Of a DNA stretch of 64,000 nucleotides, positions 25,461 to 37,386 are shown one piece after another. Made by a program: the position numbers and the translations under genes. Position 1 is the stretch's first letter, and every line of letters starts with the position of its first letter. Location of the stretch: contig NC_088681.1 in NCBI RefSeq assembly GCF_950023065.1, positions 13,640,001 through 13,704,000 on the forward strand, written 5' to 3'. The notes beneath the pieces are model-generated. The model had not been told where the DNA came from. It did not search any database and worked only from the letters and a program-made list of their open reading frames with translations. Source of the stretch: Planococcus citri (taxonomy: Eukaryota > Arthropoda > Insecta > Hemiptera > Pseudococcidae).

Positions 25461-28300
25461 TGGACATTTTTTGGTTTTATTTCATCTAATTTGAATTTTT
25501 TTGAAAAATTTAATGAAAATATTTCTCATGCAATTTTCTAAAAAAAAAGATATTCATGAATTTCCAAAAAACAAGAGATTTTTTGATCTTATCTCTTCCA
25601 GTTTGAATTTTTTCAAAAAATCGAAGATGAATGAAAATATTCCTCATAAAATTTCCTACCAAAAAAGCTCTTATCAATTTTTCAATAAATCGAGATTTTA
25701 TATCGATATCTCAAAATTTGCTCCATTTTTCAGTCTTATTTCAAAAAAAAAAAAAAAATCGAGATTTTATATCGATATCTCGAAATTTGTACAATTTTTT
25801 GGTCTTATTTCATGCAATTTGAATCTTTTCGAAGAATGTGGCATGAAAGAATATTTCTCTTATAATTTCCTCTAAAAAAGGTCCATATGAATTTCCAAAA
25901 AAAAAAAAGAGATTTTATAACTCGAAATTTGAGTGAAATTGAAAATTATAAAAATGAATGAATAATTTGATAGATTTAAAATTTTGTTGGAGAAAAAAAC
26001 GAATATTCCCCCCCCCCTCTCACACCTACAAATTTGAGACATTTTCATCTAAATTCCAAAAAAATAACCATTTTTGTAAAATATTACAATATTGAAATGA
26101 ATTGATAATTTTTTTTTTGATAATTTTTGAACAATCGTTTTCATTTTTTTCAAAAAAAAAAAAAAAAAGTCAAATATCAAAATTATGAAAAAAATTTAAA
26201 ATCCAATCGTTGAAAGTTTTACGTTCCAATCGAGCAAAATTTCCACTTCTATAGCTTTTATTACCTACGTTGAGATTTAAAAAAAATACCTATTTATTTT
26301 TCTTCCTTTGTACCTAATTTTAAAAATAACATCAGCAAGAAAACGTGTCATAATTATTTAATTTTATGGGACATTTGTGTACATATTTTGGCCAACCCAT
26401 AAATGTGTATTTTACGCGATATACCAAAAATAGTTACCAATTTTATGTTTGATATTTTACATAATTACGAATGTAAGTACGATATTTTTCTTATCATGGC
26501 CTCTGTTGGAATTTTTCAAAAAAATGAGAAAAAATAAACACCCGAGTATATAGATTACTTACCATATTATACTTTATACATTGTAATGTGTATTGCATCA
26601 AAGAAAAATAACAGAATTACCTATTTACATATTTATTTTTGCCAAGCTTTAAATGTAGTACCTTTGACTGTGTAGTATAAATATAGGTATTGGATCTGAA
26701 AGTACACAATACGAAGAGTCCATTTAACGGTCGAATGTATTATATTTTGTATTAATTATAAATATTTTTATTTTATTATTTTTTTTTTCTTCTTCGTCAT
26801 TAACTTAATTTCTTTTATTTTTTTTTTCGAATCGTATATATTGTAAGTGTTCTTTTTTCGCTTTTGTTTCTTTTGTTTTCGTTTTGTTTTTATGTTAAGT
26901 TTTTAAAGTAGTATTTTTTTTTCTAAATCTCTTAATGATGTAAAAAAAAAATGGAAAAAATGGAAAAAAATTTTACGCAACGTTATAATATTAATTTGAT
27001 CTCTTTCTCTGTCTCTCTCTTTCTGTTCGTACCTTGTTTCGCGTCTGTCGTTTTGATTTTAATGTACTATTTACCTTTAATAGATAGAATAATATTTTTT
27101 TGCTCGATTGTCATTTTAAAAAATGCATATTGTAGATACCTATTTATAAAATAATAGAGATACGAAAAATTCTACATATATTTCTCTAAAGTGAAGACAA
27201 TATGACACCAAAAGTGTTCCGTTGAAAGTGTTTCTGTCTGCTCTTTATCGAGTCGTCGTACTGTTTTTTTTCTCTTTCTTTTTTCACGAGTAAATTTTTT
27301 TACATCAAAAAATTATTATTGGACTGACACGCTTATATTTATGAGACGCTCGAAGCGTGAAAACAAATCAATTCTTTTTAATTTTTACAGTATTATGTTC
27401 GCGTTACAATCGAGATACCTTTACCATCGTGTTTATAAATAACATTGTGTACGAAATTTATCAACAGTACGCTATAAGTCTTCTGTTTTGTATAAAAAAA
27501 AATTCAAGGAAAAAAAACGTCGAATTTTTATGGAACCCTTTTTCTTTTTTTTTTTCAATCAGTGTGTTTTTCTCTTTACTTTTTATCTACCTATCTTTCT
27601 GTTTCTGTTTTTCTGTTTCTCTCTCTGTGATCACAAATTATACCTATACCTCCTTATGGACATTATTTAATAGCCAGTTTTGAGTTTTGATTTCAAAAAC
27701 AACTACGTACTATAATATACATCATCATGATCATGAACTAGGTAGACGTTTATTTAAAATATGTGCCTATATACAATATAATTGATTTTATAATAAGGAA
27801 ATATGTAAGAGTAGTATCACTACGCGTTATTTTCTAAGTTTAATTGTATAACTTAAACGTAACTTAATCATCGTTTCTTTTTTTTTTCTTTTTCGTTGTT
27901 CAATCCTATTAAAATAGTTTCATAAACGTAGAGTATTATTTCCATTGTAAAATAATGATGAAAAAAAAAATAAACGCAAGGTTTTGCTTCTATTTATTCG
28001 AGTGTTTTATTTTTCGATCAGGTTGTCGATGATTTTCAACGTGAATCATCCTCGGGTATTCGAATGTGTGATTTAGAAAGCTGAGAACTGAATTCAATCT
28101 GTTCAGGTTGATTAGAACTTGGCTGGAGAATTTCGGAATGACAGGAAATGCTGAAATTCTCGTTGAAAAGATTATTTATCGAGTTGGGAGTGTATTTACA
28201 GCATATTAGAGTTCAAATTGACGAATATTCGCGTTGAAAAGTTATAATTTCAACGTTAAAATCTTATTTTTCTAGTTGAACGCTGAAAAAATGAGAGAAA
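25460..28300. other. T-rich non-coding sequence with a possible distal polyadenylation site
   Basis: No gene was recognised. AATAAA at 27969-27974 is followed by GT/T-rich sequence, a plausible poly(A) site if the Glut4EF-like transcript extends this far. The rest is A/T homopolymers and low-complexity sequence. Confidence 0.4.
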
Positions 28301-28304
28301 TTTT

Positions 28305-28930
28305 ACGGTGCTCAGTTTGCGATTTAGACGAACGTTCGGTACTCTGAGTTTCGTTCAGTTTTGAACGTGTTCTTCAACTTGAATTGGCAGTTTTGATTTC
28401 TTTTTCAGACCGAAAGTGTTTCAGGACTTGGAATATCGAATTTTATTCCTTGAAAACCGTAAAATAATTGAATAATTAATAAAAAGGCAGAGTGCTTAAT
28501 TGAAGAGCTCAGTTTGCGATTTAGACGAACGTTCGGTACTCTGATTTTCGTTCAGTTTTGAACGTGTTCTTCTGCTTGAATTAGTGATTTTAATTTAATT
28601 TCCAGACCGGAAGTGTTCCAGGACCTGAAATATCGAATTTTATTCCTTGAAAACCGTAAAATAATTGATTAATTAATAAAAAGACAGAATGCTTAATTAA
28701 AGAACTCAGTTTGCGATTTAGACGTACGTTCGGTACACTGATTTTCGTTCAGTTTTGAACGTGTTCTTCGACTTGAATTGGTGATTTTGATGTTTTGATT
28801 CAATTTCCAGACCGGAAGAGTTCCAGGACTGGAAATATCGAATTTTATTCCTGTGAAAATGTAAAATAGTTGATTAATTAATAAAAAGATAGAGTGCTCA
28901 ATTAAAGTGCTCAGTTTGCGATTTAGATAT
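28305..28930. repeat. ~200-bp tandem repeat upstream of ARMC7
   Basis: Four units begin with CTCAGTTTGCGATTTAGA at about 28311, 28508, 28705 and 28911. Each also carries TTTCGTTCAGTTTTGAACGT and AATATCGAATTTTATTCC. The last unit is cut short just before the ARMC7 promoter, so the repeats may supply upstream regulatory sequence. Confidence 0.85.
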
Positions 28931-28961
28931 GTTTGTTTACTTTCTTCTGCACATGGCCATT

Positions 28962-28973
28962 GGCGCATGCGCA
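28962..28973. promoter_or_regulatory. NRF-1-like palindromic site
   Basis: GCGCATGCGC followed by A fits the NRF-1 (insect Ewg) consensus YGCGCAYGCGCR at all positions but the first. It lies about 190 bp upstream of the ARMC7 ATG, next to an inverted CCAAT box (ATTGG at 28959-28963). NRF-1 is known to drive nuclear genes for mitochondrial proteins, which fits the downstream HTD2 cistron. Confidence 0.55.
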
Positions 28974-29161
28974 GAAACTGAATCATCGTGAAAAGCTTTT
29001 GAAATGATCAAAGTTTGCGTTTCGTCTGAAAAATCGTGAAAATTGGTGTTAATTAATCGTATAATTAATTAATTTAATGTTCCAGTTGAAAATTCTCGCC
29101 ATATTGATCGAGTAAGAACACTAATTCGTTATATTTTCGTTAAAACAGAGCCAGTATTTTA

Positions 29162-30074
29162 ATGTTCAGCCGGCCGGAGCGTTTGCGTATGAGAACACCT
29201 AAAGATGGTGTAGGAAGATACGATTATTTGAAACAATTAATCACCGAATTTGGAACTACAAAATCTCATCGTAAGTTCACCTCTAGTTCTTTAGTACTTC
29301 TGGAACTTTCAACGTCAGCTTTCGTTCCGATTTGTTCGGTTCTACGAAGGAAATTCTAACGATGATCGATTTTGTTCGCAGAAAATAAACTCCAAGTGAT
29401 CGCAAATTTGGCTAATTTCGCTTACGATCCGATCAACTATAAGTTTCTGACGTCTCTACGTGTTATCGATTTATTCCTGGATCAACTTTCCGAATCTGAT
29501 CCTGCTTTGGTACAATATGCCATCGGAGGGATTTGCAATATCGTCATCGGTATGGTTATTTAGTTGAACTAATTGGTTTTTATTTCATCGTATTCGTAGC
29601 TGTTCTCATTTGGAATATTGTTTTGTACAGATCCTGTTCAGCAAGAATATCTGATCCGATCTAAGGGGATCAATTCGGTGGTGAATTGTTTACATTCCGA
29701 AGACGAGCAAACTGTTCTTTCGGCTATTACCATATTGATATCTACACTGGCTTCTGGATCGAATTTCGGTGGGTTTGAATTAAGTTTTGCGAACAGAACG
29801 AGAATAATATGAAGAGAAACATGAATTATTTGTTTCATTCTTCGTTTACAGATTATATCAACGAAGGAGTATTGAACCATATGAAACAGTTATCCACCAG
29901 TTCGAACATCAGATTCCAGAACTTGGCTAAAATATTTCTGCAAGATTTCAACGTTCGTTTGGGTTCAGATCAATCAACATCGAGTACGTTTCATCTTCAA
30001 CATTATACATTAACTTATTTACACTCTGAACCATCTCATTTAACTCGAATATTCGATTCTTTTGCTCAGAATGA
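29162..30074 (+). CDS. ARMC7: armadillo repeat-containing protein 7
   Basis: Exons 29162-29270, 29382-29549, 29631-29768, 29852-29983 and 30070-30074 join in frame through GT/AG introns to give 183 residues; the human protein is about 198. The conserved segments QVIANLANFAYDP (start of exon 2), ALVQYAIGGICNIVI and EQTVLSAITILISTLA match ARMC7, a small all-helical armadillo protein. Vertebrate ARMC7 has been linked to spliceosomes, but its role is poorly defined. The ATG at 29162 is the first in frame and places the family alignment near the N terminus. The last intron (29984-30069, GTACGT...TTTGCTCAG) puts the stop two bases into the codon shared with the HTD2 start. If that intron is retained, the frame runs to 30093 and gives about 218 residues. 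Confidence 0.92.
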
Positions 30075-30514
30075 TCGCCAATCTCAGCACTAAAATCTTA
30101 TCTACGATACCCAAACAACGTATATTCCATCGACATCTCAGCTGCGGTGATAAATACACCCTCACAAGAGTATTTACCACCCAAGATCTTCACTCGTTCG
30201 CCGAATTAACCGGTGATTGGAACCCGATTCATTTTCGTACAGATGGCAGTCGATCTCTAGTACATGGAGCTTTATTAAACGGTTTAGTTTCCGGAGCCAT
30301 CGGATGCCATTTACCCGGCCCAGGTACGATTCTAGTCGAACAATCGGTCAAGTTTCCGAATCCTTGCTACGTTGATGAAAACGTTCAATTGGTTGTTGAA
30401 GTAATCTCTGTACGGAAAATAATCCAGTGTAAGTTCACGTGTTCGGTTGGCCAAAAGATTGTTTTGGATGGAATTGCTAAAGTAATGAGAAAAACCGAAC
30501 GTGATGGAATTTGA
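30071..30514 (+). CDS. HTD2: mitochondrial hydroxyacyl-thioester dehydratase type 2 (MaoC-like)
   Basis: A single-exon frame of 147 residues. The N terminus is basic and lacks acidic residues (several Lys/Arg/His before residue 25), as in a mitochondrial import signal. Residues 30-140 form a hot-dog MaoC dehydratase domain, with the catalytic pair in GDWNPIH (Asp49, His54) and the hot-dog helix VHGALLNGLVSG at about 65-76. The enzyme dehydrates 3-hydroxyacyl-ACP in mitochondrial type II fatty acid synthesis. The ATG lies two bases after a splice acceptor and overlaps the ARMC7 TGA, so the two are probably on one mRNA. In vertebrates HTD2 is known as the second cistron of the RPP14 mRNA. The poly(A) signal AATAAA is at 30552-30557. 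Confidence 0.93.
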   Translation: MIANLSTKILSTIPKQRIFHRHLSCGDKYTLTRVFTTQDLHSFAELTGDWNPIHFRTDGSRSLVHGALLNGLVSGAIGCHLPGPGTILVEQSVKFPNPCYVDENVQLVVEVISVRKIIQCKFTCSVGQKIVLDGIAKVMRKTERDGI

Positions 30515-30551
30515 ATACCTACATATATTTTAGTAGTATGTATCTGTGATT

Positions 30552-30557
30552 AATAAA
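30552..30557 (+). terminator. poly(A) signal of the ARMC7-HTD2 transcript
   Basis: AATAAA 38 bases after the HTD2 stop, followed by a GTTTGTTT-type stretch near 30590. No other signal is seen between ARMC7 and HTD2, in line with a shared 3' end. Confidence 0.7.
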
Positions 30558-30875
30558 CAAGCTAACACGTAACCGTAAAAATAGAAGAGGTTTGTTTACA
30601 ATTTGTTGTTTTAAATACAGTTTTTTTTTCATCGTTGTACGTTTATTGACCTGAGCATTGAATTCGGAAGCTTGAGCGGTTAGTTTTGATTTTAAATATG
30701 TTTATGAATTGAAATATGTGATCGTGTCGATGAGAATTACCTATATGTTTATGTTCGATGGTCATCGACGTCCTCGAACGATGATGTTTGGAATAATAAT
30801 AACACTAATTCGCTTACTGCGAATTATTATCGTACCTGTGGGTCGTGATCGATAATATTTGTAAATTAATTGGGC

Positions 30876-30885
30876 TATATATAAA
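30876..30885 (+). promoter_or_regulatory. TATA box of the Fcp3C-like gene
   Basis: TATATATAAA lies 109-118 bases before the ATG at 30994. Transcription would be expected to begin about 30 bases downstream, near 30907. A strong TATA box is usual for highly expressed, stage-specific eggshell genes. Confidence 0.6.
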
Positions 30886-30993
30886 TTCGAATCGTGCATT
30901 GTGAGTTTATTATCGTTCGTGGTTTCGTCCTGAGTAATTCTACGTTTACTTTTTCGTGTACTCGAACTTCGAAGTATCGATACCTTATTCGCG

Positions 30994-31727
30994 ATGGCTC
31001 GTGCTATTGATTTATTATTCATCTTGGGTTGTTTCGTAGCCTTCTTGGAATCATGGTAAGTGATTTGAAATAATTTTAACGAATATTTTTCTTTCAATTG
31101 GTTCGTTTTTCGTTAATTTGTGTATTCGTAGCTCTGCTTTGGCTGTAAAAGATAAACGTGGTGCTGCTGCAACTTCCCAAGCGAACGCAAGTTGCACTTG
31201 TGGAGTATTTTTGAGCAGTCAGATTGTCGGAGGAGCTGTTAAATCCATGTTGGAAAATCCTGCCATTACTGTTGACGTTGAAGAACCGGTCAATTGCGCA
31301 AATACTGCTCAATGTTCGACGAAATGTTTCGAAGAGGTGAATATGGTGTTTTGTTTTTTTTTTAATTTATATAATTCGTATTTTATTTTATTGTTTAATT
31401 AATCGACTCGATTTTAACGTGAAATAATTTAAATACTCAGATGGTGAAATTCTTACCTACCAGTTCATCCATCATTTGTGGTACTGTTGATCGTGAAGTT
31501 TATAAAGAAAAGGTGAGATCGAAGTTTTATTATTTAATATTTATTCATTTTATTTTTCGTCGTGTTTGTGATCATTAAGTACTTATGTCGAATAATTATT
31601 TCGTTAATAGGCTCATTTATTCTTGAACGTCTGCGACCAAGGATGGAAGAAAAGCAAGATCTCTACTCAAAAAGAAATCTGTTGCAAAGATTCAACCTCC
31701 TACAAATGTCCAGCTACAAAGGAGTGA
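30994..31727 (+). CDS. Fcp3C: follicle cell protein 3C-like secreted cysteine-rich protein
   Basis: Exons 30994-31055, 31132-31336, 31441-31512 and 31611-31727 join in frame to 151 residues. Residues 1-21 are a hydrophobic signal peptide (LLFILGCFVAFLES). The mature part carries the family pattern: CTCGVFLSSQ, CSTKCFEEMVKFLP, IICGTVDREVYKEKAHLF, then KEICCKDSTSYKCP. These match Drosophila follicle cell protein 3C-1, secreted by ovarian follicle cells and thought to belong to the eggshell. The even set of cysteines suggests disulfides. Poly(A) signal AATAAA at 31883-31888. Length and exon layout fit an intact gene. Confidence 0.85.
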
Positions 31728-31927
31728 TTGTCATGTTGATCATCTAATATTATTATTTATTCCTATTTATGGCGTTGTTTTAATTTATTTCATTTATTTA
31801 TTTTCTGCTGCAATTTTTTCGAACTAAATAATTAATTACTTACTTACTTACCTCTCTTTTGAGTTTTGATTTTGGCAAAATTAATAAATTGACTCATTTT
31901 ATTTATTTTCTTTTTTTAAATAATATA

Positions 31928-31933
31928 TTTATT
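31928..31933 (-). terminator. poly(A) signal of the lipocalin-like gene
   Basis: TTTATT on the plus strand (AATAAA on the minus strand), 62 bases beyond the stop codon at 31995-31997. It sits about 40 bases from the opposing signal of the Fcp3C-like gene, so the two genes converge tightly. Confidence 0.55.
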
Positions 31934-31994
31934 ATAATACAAATTTCTTTTTATAATTATCGAGCGAGTTAATACATATATATTGCTTACAAAT

Positions 31995-33343
31995 TTACGA
32001 ATACCTTCCATACATTTTAAATGCAACAAAACCTAGTATAAATAAGATTAGAAAATTCTCAGCTTTAACGTTATAAGCACCATTTCTACAATACCTTTTA
32101 GCGTCTTTGATCGTTAGTCCGCTTATTCGTGTTAAAGAATTATGTATACTGTTCAATTCGGTCGAATTCATCGTGTAATTTTTCGATAATACCAAAGTGA
32201 ATAGTTTCGTAGATGAACAAAATGTTAATACTAGATTATCCGATGCTCGTACTACGAACAGTTTGCCAGCGAATTGCTCGTAATCGTAACCGAATGGTTT
32301 TTCTGCAACTGAAAAATGAGAAATTAATTGATTGTTTAAGCTTAGAGTACTCTTGGCGTTTGTGAAGAGTGAAGAGAATTTATAGTGAATACTACAGGGT
32401 GTTGAAAAAATCATTTTCGAGGTATTGGGGTTCGATTTGATCGAGCTGTTGAACTTTTTCGTACAATGATGAGTCATCTTTGGTGATGATAATTGATAGG
32501 TAAATGTGTTCTAATTGTTTTTACGACGATCTTAGATGGTTTATTTTCTATTTTTGTGGTATGAAGAATTCCTCCTTAGATTCTATGCTAGATTGCTGAG
32601 CAACGAAGAGTACGAAGAGGGTATTATTCGATATTAAAAGTGCATAAATTCTAGATCAGTACCCAAAAGGAAAAAAATTATTTTAAAAATTGTTAAAAAA
32701 TGTTCTACTATTTCTGAAATTCTGAAGAAATCAAAGACTCCAAAAATTGCTACAAAGTTACACAGAATTGCTACTTCCTTTCTAATTAAAATTAATGTTT
32801 TCGGTATTAATCACGCAGATGTATCATCGTTTAACTTGAGAATTCGTGAGTTATGTTTTTACTCGCGTATTTTGTATTTTATAAGAGTGACGTATCAAGA
32901 CGTTTATGTTCAACATTTCGGAGTTAATTTATTTGCGACCTAATTTTATGTACTCTAAATTAATAGGAGGTTGGGCTGGTCAGCTCTAAGAATTGTGGGT
33001 TTTTTTCGGGGCCGTTCTACTGTCCTTCTCCTTAATTGATGTTTTCTCAATTTAATTAAACTTTTAAAATTAAAAAAAAAAAAAGTTCGAGATAATTTGG
33101 AAAAAAATATTGTGTTTTGAAATCCATTTTTGATGGAAGTTGTCTTTGTGGACGTTTTCAACTGTGTTTATCTTTTCAGTAGCAATTTTTGTCCAAAACC
33201 ATCAATTTTGAAAAGAGCCATAATTTTCCCCTCTCTTCTTCCTCAAGCCACCGGACTTTAAAGTTGTAATTTATTTTCAGTTTCAATGTTCGACTTCGAA
33301 GGTCCACAAAATAAACTAGATACTAGGTTAAAATAGAAAATCT

Positions 33344-33377
<34 letters not shown>

Positions 33378-36300
33378 GGAAAACTCTACGATGATTTTAG
33401 TAAGTACGGCCTTTTCCTTGCCCTTCCAAGCCTACTATATTTTGAAGCTGATATTTTTCGTTTCAATCACCAACTTTGAAAGCCTACAAAAATAATACAA
33501 GACGAGTTGATAAATCATTTTTTTTTGAAAAGTTTTGAAGTTCAAAAAAGTAAGTATTTCTGAGAAATTGCTTCGTATTTTGAATTTTATTTTTTGAAAT
33601 CTTTACGATAAAATTAACTCTTGAAGAAGAAGAAGGGTAACGGTGGGAGGGAGGGGGGGGGTTGAAAAAATCTCAAACTATCGATAAAAAGGGTATCAAA
33701 TCATAATGTTTTTGGAGACGCTAATTTCGAGTCTGAAAACCGTTTGATTCTAAAATCAACAATCAACCTCCCAAAATAAAGTCGGTGAGGAGGAGGAGGA
33801 GGAGGAGGGGAGAGGGGGTTGGAGCCCAAAATTTTAATAATGCAATATGGTTGTCGAATTCTAAATTTTCTAAGGTGATGATTTTTGATTCGATATTCGT
33901 TTTCCCTCGAAATGAAAACAATTCCTCAAGGAATGAGCTGAGGCCTAATATTTTTGAAAGTGTAAATTTGGGGTGAGAAAAATTTACCTCTCCGGGGGCC
34001 CCTGTTTTCAGTTTGAGGTCACATAGGTCCCAGAATCGGAATCAGGTTTTCGAAAATATGTAACTTGATACTTCTTCCTTTTTTTCGAAGGTCTAAAATT
34101 GCTTTTATTTCCCCCTCTTCCTTCATTTAATGATCAGAGCAGAATATGGTGGAAATTCTTGTAAGCACGTACCTACTTTGGAAAGGATAATGTTACAGCG
34201 CAACCTTTTTTATAACGTAATTTCCTCTCAAATTCTTCAATCTAAAACATTGTATGACCTCCGCCCCCCCACCCTCTTTAATTTTGGGAAAATTTTGGAA
34301 AAAAAATTAAAAATTTGTGTGATACGTCGTTCATTATGTTTTACACTGTGTTGATTTTGAAATTTTGCTCATTTTTTCGATACGAGCTGCCCAAGCCCCA
34401 AAATAAGCCCCTGATTTTAAAAAAATTGAAAAATTCGTGTGACCTATCGTTTGCTAGGTTTTTGGAGCTGCTGATTTCGAATTTTAGCTTAGTTTTTTGA
34501 TATGAGTCCCCTAAGCCCCAGAAAAGACCTCTAATTTGAAAAAAATTGAAAAATTCGTGTGACCTATCGTTTGCTAAGTTTTTGGAGCTGCTGATTTCGA
34601 ATTTTTGCTTACTTTTTCGATATGAGCCCCCTGAGGCCCAAAAAAGGCCCCTCATTTGAAAAAAATTGAAAAATTCGTGTGACCTATCGTTTGCTAAGTT
34701 TTTGGAGCTGCTGATTTCGAATTTCAGCTTACTTTTTTGATATGAGCCCCCTTAGCCCCAAAAAAGGCCCATAATTTGAAAAAAATAGAAAAATTCGTGT
34801 GACCTATCGTTTGCTAGGTTTTTAGGGCTGCTAATTTCAAATTTTAGCTTACTTTTTCGATATGAGCCTCTTAAGCCCTCAAAAAAGGCCCGAATTTGAA
34901 AAAAATTGGAAGATCTGTGTGACCTATGGTTTGCTTGGTTTTTAGAACTGCTGGTTTCAAATTTCAACTTGATTTTGTGATATGAGCCCTCTAAGCCCTC
35001 ACAATAGTAATGTAAAATTCGTATCACATTGTTATTAAATATTTGTGATTTCTAAAATTTTGAAAAAAAAAGAATTGAGAATAATAAAATGAAAAAAATT
35101 GAACAGCTTCACAGCCCTATTCTTTCTACTGAAAAAAGAGTGAAACTAAATGAGAATTGAAAAGTTTTTTTTTTACCAAACATTTCCATGTGGGGTCCTT
35201 TGTCCATTGTTAATTAAATTTCCCTAAATAAATTATTTCTCCTCAATTTTTAGAAATTTAAAATTTTTTAGCCAATTGGTGGGAAAATAGTGATTATTTT
35301 TGAAGTTTTAAAATTGTTCTGAATAACCAGCCTTACCTAAAATATAAAAACATGAGGATTTTTTTTTTGATCTCATCAACTGAACGTCAGACTCAAACTT
35401 GCTTGATAGTTCGGTATTCGTTCAAAATTTTAAAGATAGAAATAAGTTACCCAAGTGATAGGTGCAAAAATTTCAAAATTTGATTGCTCCAGACCCTTCC
35501 TCTCTCCCCCTCCCCCATTTTTGGCTCCAAATACGCAGGCTCATACATATCTACTTGATGTAATTGACACTCGTTCGAAATTTTGACAAAAAAGAACAGA
35601 TTAGTTAATGAGAAAAATTTTTACTGTAAAGTTTAAAAGCTTTCAGCTCTCCTTTTTGAGCTCCATCAGCATCAGCTTCAAACTCATTATTTTTTTAAGT
35701 GTTTTCGAATTTAAGAGATGAAATTGAAAAATAAATCGAAATGGTAAAATTTTATAGGTCAAGTGCATTTCAACCGTTTCAACCAATTTTGTGATCCTCC
35801 CCTCCCCTCCCCTCTTCTCTCTTCACCTAACTTTGAACAATTTCCTCACTCAAATACGAGAACTTTGTTTCTTAAAATCAAAAATTACTAGCCTAGGTAT
35901 CGAATTTTCGAGTAAAATTCAAAATTCCATTTTTAATTTTTCTCATTTTTGATTTTTTTTCGAGTGTTGAGGACTCAAAAAAATGGCTCTGTCGGGTTAA
36001 TAATTATTTAATCAATTTGAAAAATTTCGACGTTGATGATCACATTTTTGAAGGGGGGGGGGAGAAGATGGCTCAACAACAGACAATTTTTATTTTTATG
36101 CCAAACAAAAAAGAGACGAAATCATATCGAAAAATCTATCACTTAGCAAAATTGGACTTTGATGAAAAAAATGTTTGAAAATTCAAAGATCGACTTTTAT
36201 TTATAAAAAAAATCTTTTGATCAAATTAGATGGGCGAAAACTGAAAATAATTCTACGTCCTATTTCAGGCCTTCCAAATCGATTGGTGTTGATTTTAAAT

Positions 36301-37386
36301 CATTCTGGAGCCTCCAGCACATTTTTTGATTTTCCAGTTTTTTTTGGGAAATTTTACAAATATAGTGCAAAAGAAGTTATTGGCATTCATCAACTCGAAT
36401 AAGCCATTTCCAAAGCCCTTTCAATCGATTTAGGACCAATAAATTTAATATTTCTAAAGCGTTGAAAAATCCAAAAGTTCGTTTAAAGAGACTCCAGCAC
36501 GTTTTCTTTCCCCTCCCCTTCTCCAGCGATGTCGTATGTAACTTTTTGGTGTTTTTATGACAGATCTATGCAGAATTCCAGTTGAAAATTCTGCACATTT
36601 GAACCATTGAAAACGTTGGAATAGAAGTTGAAAAATATTCAACGTTTGCAGCTCTTTCAAAATGACAAACAGAAGCAAAATTTGTGCAGAGTTTCTCTAA
36701 AGACAGCGACGACTTCATCTACAACCTTCCAGGAGTGTTATTTGCCTGCAATGAAAGGTTTCTAGGGCGAGGGGTGGGAGGGGTTGTCCTTTAGGTAAAA
36801 TATTTCGTACCTTTTCATTCTCTATCATCTATCACTAATCGTGCGAAAAAAAAGTCTACTGAATAGTACCTACCAGTTTGATCACCCAAAGAGGTCCATA
36901 CGCCCCGCTGCGTACTATCTTGGTTGTAAAAGGTATAGGTAACGGCTAGATTTTTCTCCCTCCAAGTCAAGTACACGTTATCATTTCCTTTGGTCTTGAG
37001 TTCCACCTTGATACAGCTGTCTACATTCGGTTTATTACGACTATGAATATGTTCCACTATCTCCACTCCGTACCAGTATCCAGTCATCTAAATGAGTATA
37101 GAGCAACAGGTACATAGCAGGGTATTATATGTACTATGGCCAGACTTATTCATTCGTCGATGATTCTTTTTTTTTGCAAATAAAAAGGTACCTAGCTTAT
37201 GCAATAGCATTTTCAACTTACCTCACCGAGCGAATAATGAGACTGACTTTTGATTTTCTTACAAGCTTCCTCGGTGTTGATTTGTTGATGACTTCTGGCA
37301 TTGGTCTCCAATAGGCTGGACAGGATGACGAAGAACAACACGATACTTCGCGTATCACAACTAAATATCGTCTTATATTTAAACAT
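31995..37386 (-). CDS. lipocalin-like secreted protein
   Basis: Minus-strand exons 37386-37222, 37087-36874 and 32308-31995 join in phase to 230 residues. Residues 1-30 form a signal peptide (SIVLFFVILSSLLETNA). The lipocalin hallmark G-x-W appears as TGYWYGVEIVEH at the start of exon 2. It is followed by beta-strand-like alternation (YLTWREKNLAVTYTFYNQ, FAGKLFVVRASDNLVLTFC) and paired cysteines. A hydrophobic C-terminal segment (NFLILFILGFVAF) could be a membrane anchor. Insects have many extracellular lipocalins of this form, including apolipoprotein-D-like ones, that carry small hydrophobic ligands. The second intron is 4.5 kb and holds a 120-bp tandem repeat; an extra small exon inside it cannot be excluded. 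The ATG at 37386-37384 was preferred because the upstream frame has no ATG. Confidence 0.65.
32478..34305. other. intron of the lipocalin-like gene, no exon seen
   Basis: Intronic sequence with a poly-T run (33343-33373), GGA/GAG-rich simple repeats near 33640 and 33785-33825, and no supported coding sequence. Confidence 0.5.
34310..35010. repeat. 120-bp tandem repeat in the lipocalin intron, about six units
   Basis: GACCTATCGTTTGCT recurs at 34441, 34561, 34681, 34801 and (variant) 34921, exactly 120 bases apart, with a degenerate first unit at about 34320. Each unit includes CTGCTGATTTCGAATTT, GATATGAGCCC and an AAGCCC/AGGCCC stretch. The minus-strand open frames here translate the repeat only. 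Confidence 0.9.
35010..36870. other. intron of the lipocalin-like gene, no exon seen
   Basis: AT-rich sequence with scattered poly-C/CCCTCCCC tracts. No coding sequence or ordered repeat was recognised. Confidence 0.45.

Noticed and set aside
30062..30070. Possible HTD2 start upstream of 30071
   Set aside because: The upstream codon is TTG and lies inside the splice acceptor of the last ARMC7 intron. The first ATG is 30071.
32309..32477. N-terminal extension MTHHCTKKFNSS before the lipocalin third exon
   Set aside because: It is intronic: the acceptor TTTTTCAG before 32308 and the phase match with exon 2 give a better protein.
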